From Vulcanimicrobiota bacterium (GTDB lineage: Bacteria; Vulcanimicrobiota; Xenobia; Xenobiales; JADMJV01): a DNA stretch of 64,000 nucleotides. Under the pieces are notes generated by a model. The model was not told the origin of the DNA, made no database searches, and saw only the letters and a program-made list of their open reading frames with translations. The stretch is from NCBI GenBank assembly GCA_019637395.1, contig JAHBVR010000001.1, positions 186,001 to 250,000 on the forward strand, written 5' to 3'. The translations under genes and the position numbers were made by a program. Positions 60,612 to 64,000 of this stretch are shown here, one piece after another. The number at the start of each line of letters is the position of its first letter. The first letter of the stretch is position 1.

Positions 60612-61871
60612 GTGAACCGGGAGACGTTTCAACTCATAGGCTATGGCGCGCTGATCCTCATTCTGTTCGCGCTGGTCATCGTGATTTTGGGCAATCTCCT
60701 GGGATTGGCGGTTCTGGTTGCGATCGGCTGTGGTCTCGGACTCTTATCCGAATCCATTTACCCCTCTCCTTTAAGCCACGGCCGGCTTTCGGCCACCGCG
60801 CTGGGACTGACCGGCGCCATTGTGGGCAACGTTATTTTCGGCCAATGGGGCCCGAACCTGGCCCATGTATACTTGATTCCGTCCCTGCTGGGAGCGCTCA
60901 TCGTGAGCGCTCTGTTGCGGGCCAAAGTGCGCTATGACCGGTTGCGGCGCATCGAAGATTACACTGCGGCCGCTGGAGAAGAGCCGCTGGCCATGTCCCT
61001 GGTCGAGCAATATCGCCTGATTCGATTCGTAGGTTCCGGTGGCTTCGCCAAAGTTTTTCAAGGAGTTCCTGACCGCACCCTGCGCGAAAGCGAGTCGGTA
61101 GCCGTCAAGGTATTTTCAGAAAATGCGCTGGAACAGGAAGATTTCGTCGCTCGCATCGGGCGTGAGGTCGCCCTCTGCCAGAAACTCGACCATCCGAATA
61201 TCGTGCGCATTCACAAATCCGACGAACAGAACAAACTTCGTTACATTATTATGGAATTCGTAAACGGCGAGACGTTGCGCACTCGCATGAAGCAGGGCCG
61301 CCTGGAGATACCCGAGGCTGTCAGCCTGCTGATTGAATTAGCCGGTGCCCTGGCCCATGCCCACTCCAAGGGAGTAATTCACCGCGACGTGAAGCCCGAT
61401 AACATCATCTTGACGCCCCACGGCTGCAAAATCATGGATTTCGGCCTGGCCCGCCAATCCGGCACCTCCGATCTGACTCAGACCGGCTCGGCCATTGGAA
61501 CCCCCCACTATATGCCGCCCGAACAAATTCTGGGCGAAAAGCAATTGGACGGACGCTGTGACCAGTACGCGTTGGGCGCCATGGGCTTCGAAATGCTGAC
61601 CGGCGAGAAGTTGTTTGACGGCGATGAAGCCATCCACGTGGTCATCAAGCACGTCCAGGAAGAACCCCGCAATCCGCGCGAAATCCGCCCGCAGATTTCG
61701 GAAGCGCTGGCCAACTGCATCTTGAAAATGATCTCCAAAGACCGTGACCATCGCTATCCCGACATGGACACCGTAGTCGCCGAACTCAGAGCCCTCCAAC
61801 CCGAAGCCATCGCCCTGGCCCGCCCCATCGAGCCCTCACCACAGCAAAGTGGCGATGGAGTGGGCCGGTAG
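60612..61871 (+). CDS. Membrane-anchored Ser/Thr protein kinase with YeaQ-like N-terminus
   Basis: 419 residues. Residues 1-100 hold three to four hydrophobic helices with small-residue patterns (LIGYGALILILFALVIVILGNLLGLAVLVAIGCGLGLLSES) resembling the GlsB/YeaQ/YmgE transglycosylase-associated family. The kinase follows (130-400): VGSGGFAKVF, VAVKVF, GVIHRDVKPDNII, IMDFGLA and GTPHYMPPE. It probably senses envelope state. It is divergent from the receiver-kinase hybrid. The start is GTG 60612; the 3' end overlaps the GH30 gene by 36 bp. Confidence 0.88.
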   Translation: MNRETFQLIGYGALILILFALVIVILGNLLGLAVLVAIGCGLGLLSESIYPSPLSHGRLSATALGLTGAIVGNVIFGQWGPNLAHVYLIPSLLGALIVSALLRAKVRYDRLRRIEDYTAAAGEEPLAMSLVEQYRLIRFVGSGGFAKVFQGVPDRTLRESESVAVKVFSENALEQEDFVARIGREVALCQKLDHPNIVRIHKSDEQNKLRYIIMEFVNGETLRTRMKQGRLEIPEAVSLLIELAGALAHAHSKGVIHRDVKPDNIILTPHGCKIMDFGLARQSGTSDLTQTGSAIGTPHYMPPEQILGEKQLDGRCDQYALGAMGFEMLTGEKLFDGDEAIHVVIKHVQEEPRNPREIRPQISEALANCILKMISKDRDHRYPDMDTVVAELRALQPEAIALARPIEPSPQQSGDGVGR

Positions 61872-63236
61872 CGGAACTTTGGCGGCCCGGCCGTTGACCC
61901 AGAGTTCGGCCGATTGGGGTTTGTCGCTGCGGTTCATCATGACCGCCACTTTGGCTCCGTCAGTGTTTTCGAAGGCCGCCGCTTCCAGATCGGCCTGGGT
62001 GCTGGTGCAGGCCAGGCGGCGGGCACCGGGGCGCACATACTTGGAAAAGTGGCCGATATAATAGTAGCTGTTCTGGTAGTGCAAAGTGCCTTTGCGTGTG
62101 TCCGCATGCACCGGTGCGAAGCAGAAGTTTTTCACGTGGTTGGGGCCGCCTTCTTCGTCGAGCAGCACATTCCAGTCGGTCCAGCCGGTGGCCCAGTGAT
62201 TGAAGTCGTTAATCATGGAGTGCCCGTAGTTCTCGCCCCACTTCCAGTCAGCGAAGGTGGTCCAACTGAACGGGTAGTTGCAGCCTTCGCTAAAAAAGAT
62301 GGCCTTGTCTGGGAAAGCATCGTGCAGCCGGGACAGGGTTTCGAACATATCCCCCACATACCAGTGAAAGGCTGTTCCCCAGACGTAGCGGGCGGCTTCG
62401 GGATCGCTGAGCACGATGGCTCCACGCTGATAAGCCAGCCCGCGGTTATGATCCCAAACCATCAGCTTGACATCTTTCCTGCCCGCCTTGTGCAAGGCCG
62501 GGCCCAGAAAGTCGCGTACGAAGTCGCGCTCCTCTTCGGCGGTGAAAATACATGACTCCCAGGTCTGGGCGGCCATCGGCTCATTCTGCACGGTCAGGCC
62601 CCAGATGGGCACGCCCTCCTCTGCATAAGCCTGAAGGAAGCGCACATAATATTGGGCCCAGGCCGAGCGGAACTCAGGCAGCAGCTTGCCGCCGTGCAGC
62701 ATGTCCTGGTTACTCTTCATCCAGGCCGGCGGGCTCCAGGGTGAAACGAACATGGTCAGCTTGGGGTTGCGCTCCAGCACTCGTTTGATGAAGGGAAGCC
62801 GGTATTTCCGGTCGGGCTCGATGGAGAAAGTCTTGAGCTCTTTGTCGCCCTCTTTGGTGTAGGTGTAGCTCCCGCTGGAAAAGTCGCAACTGTGAATGTG
62901 GGTGCGCCCCAGGGAATAGCCGATCCCCTTGTCCGGGTCATAATGGGCGGTCAAGAATTCTTCCTGTTTGTCGGGCGGTAGACGGGCGAACGTCTCGGCG
63001 GCGGCGTCGGTCAGGGCACCGCCGATCCCCACAATCGTCTGGAACCGCTGCGCCGGGTCGACCATCACCGTGAAGCTGGCTTCCTCAGGCTGCTCCAGGG
63101 CGCGGAAAAGCAAGGGCGGCTGTTCACTCAGACGATTCTGGGTATCTTTAGCGGTGAGAACGAAACGGGCCTTGTCTTGAGCCAGCGCGGGCAGGCTTAA
63201 GGCCAGGGCGAGGATAAACAAAGTTCGAGTTTGCAT
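61836..63236 (-). CDS. Secreted GH30-family glycoside hydrolase (glucosylceramidase-like)
   Basis: 466 residues with a signal peptide (MQTRTLFILALALSLPALAQ). The family signature is FQTIVGIGGALTDAAAETFARLP, GYSLGRTHIHSCDFSSGSYTYT and FVSPWSPPAWMKSN. The acid/base Glu is E219 in TVQNEPMA and the nucleophile E317 in FFSEGCN. GH30 members cut beta-glucosidic or related links in glycolipids and glycans. The start is ATG 63236. It is divergent from the CvpA-like gene. Confidence 0.92.
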   Translation of the reverse strand: MQTRTLFILALALSLPALAQDKARFVLTAKDTQNRLSEQPPLLFRALEQPEEASFTVMVDPAQRFQTIVGIGGALTDAAAETFARLPPDKQEEFLTAHYDPDKGIGYSLGRTHIHSCDFSSGSYTYTKEGDKELKTFSIEPDRKYRLPFIKRVLERNPKLTMFVSPWSPPAWMKSNQDMLHGGKLLPEFRSAWAQYYVRFLQAYAEEGVPIWGLTVQNEPMAAQTWESCIFTAEEERDFVRDFLGPALHKAGRKDVKLMVWDHNRGLAYQRGAIVLSDPEAARYVWGTAFHWYVGDMFETLSRLHDAFPDKAIFFSEGCNYPFSWTTFADWKWGENYGHSMINDFNHWATGWTDWNVLLDEEGGPNHVKNFCFAPVHADTRKGTLHYQNSYYYIGHFSKYVRPGARRLACTSTQADLEAAAFENTDGAKVAVMMNRSDKPQSAELWVNGRAAKVPLPAHSIATLLW

Positions 63237-63294
63237 CGCCGGGCGTTCGCTATAACTCCAGGAGGGACCCTGTTTTTAGGGAAACATCCGGCCT

Positions 63295-64000
63295 ATGATC
63301 AACCTCATTGGATTGCTCCTCATCGCTCTCTTTGCCTTCAGCGGCTATAAACGAGGGCTGGTGAGGATGTTTGCCTCCCTGTTGGCCCTGGCCGTGGCCG
63401 GCCTCATCTGCCAGCCTTTCAGCGGCCTGGGCGCCATCTTTCTGCCCGCCAGCGTGCCCAAAGTGTTCGCTCCTCTGGGAGGCGCCCTGGTGGCCGGCAT
63501 TTTTCTCTTTCTGGTGATCGATTTTTTGATTGGCATTCCGCTCAAGAAGCAAGCCAAAGCCCGTGAAGAAGCCGGGGAACCCAAGGTTTTGCCCTGGGAA
63601 GCCTATACCGGGTTGGTCTTCGGCATGCTCTGGGGACTGGGCATCAGCGTGCTGATATTCTCGGGCATTGCCGCCATCGGCCGAGCCCAGCGGGCGGTGC
63701 GCCGCTCCGAGGCCATGGTGACCTACCGCGAAAAGCACCCCGGACCCTGGGGCACCATCATGGAGAAGGATCTTAAGCAGGTGCTGCAAGTGGGCCCGCC
63801 GCCCGAGCAAGGGGAAGCCTGGGCTGAAATGGTGGAAAGCTCGGTTTTTGCGCCCGTCGTCAACAAGGTGAATCCACTCGATGAAAAGATGGAGAAGACC
63901 CTGACGGATCTCTCGGTGGTATGCAATGATCCCCAGCTTTTTATGCTCTTCCAGGCCCATCCCAAGATTCAGCAGTTTATGGCCAATCCGGTCATGATCG
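63295..64000 (+). CDS. CvpA-like membrane protein, 5' part (continues past the window)
   Basis: At least 235 residues from ATG 63295, open to the right edge. Four hydrophobic segments (MINLIGLLLIALFAFSGYKRGLVRMFASLLALAVAGLI, GGALVAGIFLFLVIDFLIGI, YTGLVFGMLWGLGISVLIFSGIAAIG) have the CvpA layout, with GYKRGL after the first helix. CvpA-like proteins are inner-membrane proteins linked to colicin V production in E. coli, with a wider role that is not clear. The start lacks a good ribosome site; AGGG lies 17 bases upstream. Confidence 0.75.
   Translation, partial: MINLIGLLLIALFAFSGYKRGLVRMFASLLALAVAGLICQPFSGLGAIFLPASVPKVFAPLGGALVAGIFLFLVIDFLIGIPLKKQAKAREEAGEPKVLPWEAYTGLVFGMLWGLGISVLIFSGIAAIGRAQRAVRRSEAMVTYREKHPGPWGTIMEKDLKQVLQVGPPPEQGEAWAEMVESSVFAPVVNKVNPLDEKMEKTLTDLSVVCNDPQLFMLFQAHPKIQQFMANPVMI

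Noticed and set aside
1-64000. CRISPR arrays, insertion sequences or prophage
   Set aside because: No regularly spaced repeats, transposase-like proteins, integrase or phage structural genes were seen. The only repeats found are short and local.

Overview
The window looks like a chromosomal segment of a GC-rich (roughly 60%), compactly coded diderm bacterium. Signs of an outer membrane are a heptose/LPS-type operon (split HldE kinase and adenylyltransferase, an LpxB-like glycosyltransferase, a GT4 glycosyltransferase) and several lipoproteins. Menaquinone is probably made by the futalosine route (MqnE). Phenylalanyl-tRNA synthetase is of the archaeal/spirochaete type. The phylum cannot be fixed from the sequence alone. 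No prophage, insertion sequence or CRISPR array was seen. Many genes overlap by 4 bp through TTGA, GTGA or ATGA start/stop junctions, and convergent neighbours often overlap at their 3' ends.

Layout. 1-3.2 kb: end of a eukaryote-like hexokinase, a MoaD-MoaE fusion and two coiled-coil proteins separated by a perfect CRP-type palindrome. 3.1-7.7 kb: YqeY, an NlpC/P60 wall hydrolase with LysM, and several unknown exported or membrane proteins. 7.8-13.4 kb: mqnE, gatB, a MoeA/periplasmic-binding-protein fusion, moaC and a left-handed-helix acyltransferase. 13.4-17.8 kb: a sensory module of a receiver-Ser/Thr-kinase hybrid facing a UrtA-like binding protein plus a membrane histidine kinase. 17.7-21.2 kb: an RluE-type pseudouridine synthase, a GH57-like protein and a transketolase. 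21.2-27.7 kb: a 1708-residue STAND-type NTPase with a long TPR-like array, followed on the same strand by a small protein with a possible PD-(D/E)xK nuclease core. 27.6-33.1 kb: LPS/heptose operon led by adenine deaminase. 33.2-35.9 kb: a lipoprotein, a methyltransferase-like protein, a branched-chain aminotransferase and tRNA-Pro(CGG) with a consensus promoter. 36-42.3 kb: enoyl-CoA hydratase, flavin reductase, truncated histidine kinase, LOG protein, ABC-2 exporter and a transglycosylase-like lipoprotein. 42.4-48.6 kb: YraN, a histidine kinase, pheST with a zinc-ribbon insertion in PheT, PnuC-like protein and GNAT. 48.9-54.7 kb: exported proteins, a clostripain-family peptidase, a HAD phosphatase and a YkgJ-type cysteine-cluster protein. 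54.8-64 kb: a signalling operon, two more Ser/Thr kinases, a GH30 hydrolase and the start of a CvpA-like gene.

The most striking item is at 58414-59295 on the minus strand. An exported thioredoxin-like protein is interrupted by one in-frame TGA (codon 57). The reading frame continues without shift, and a 7-bp stem with a 5-nt loop starts 17 nt after the TGA, where a bacterial SECIS element belongs. I read this as a selenoprotein that ordinary gene calling would truncate. It lies between a receiver-kinase hybrid and a response regulator, in an apparent operon ending with a penicillin-acylase-family hydrolase.
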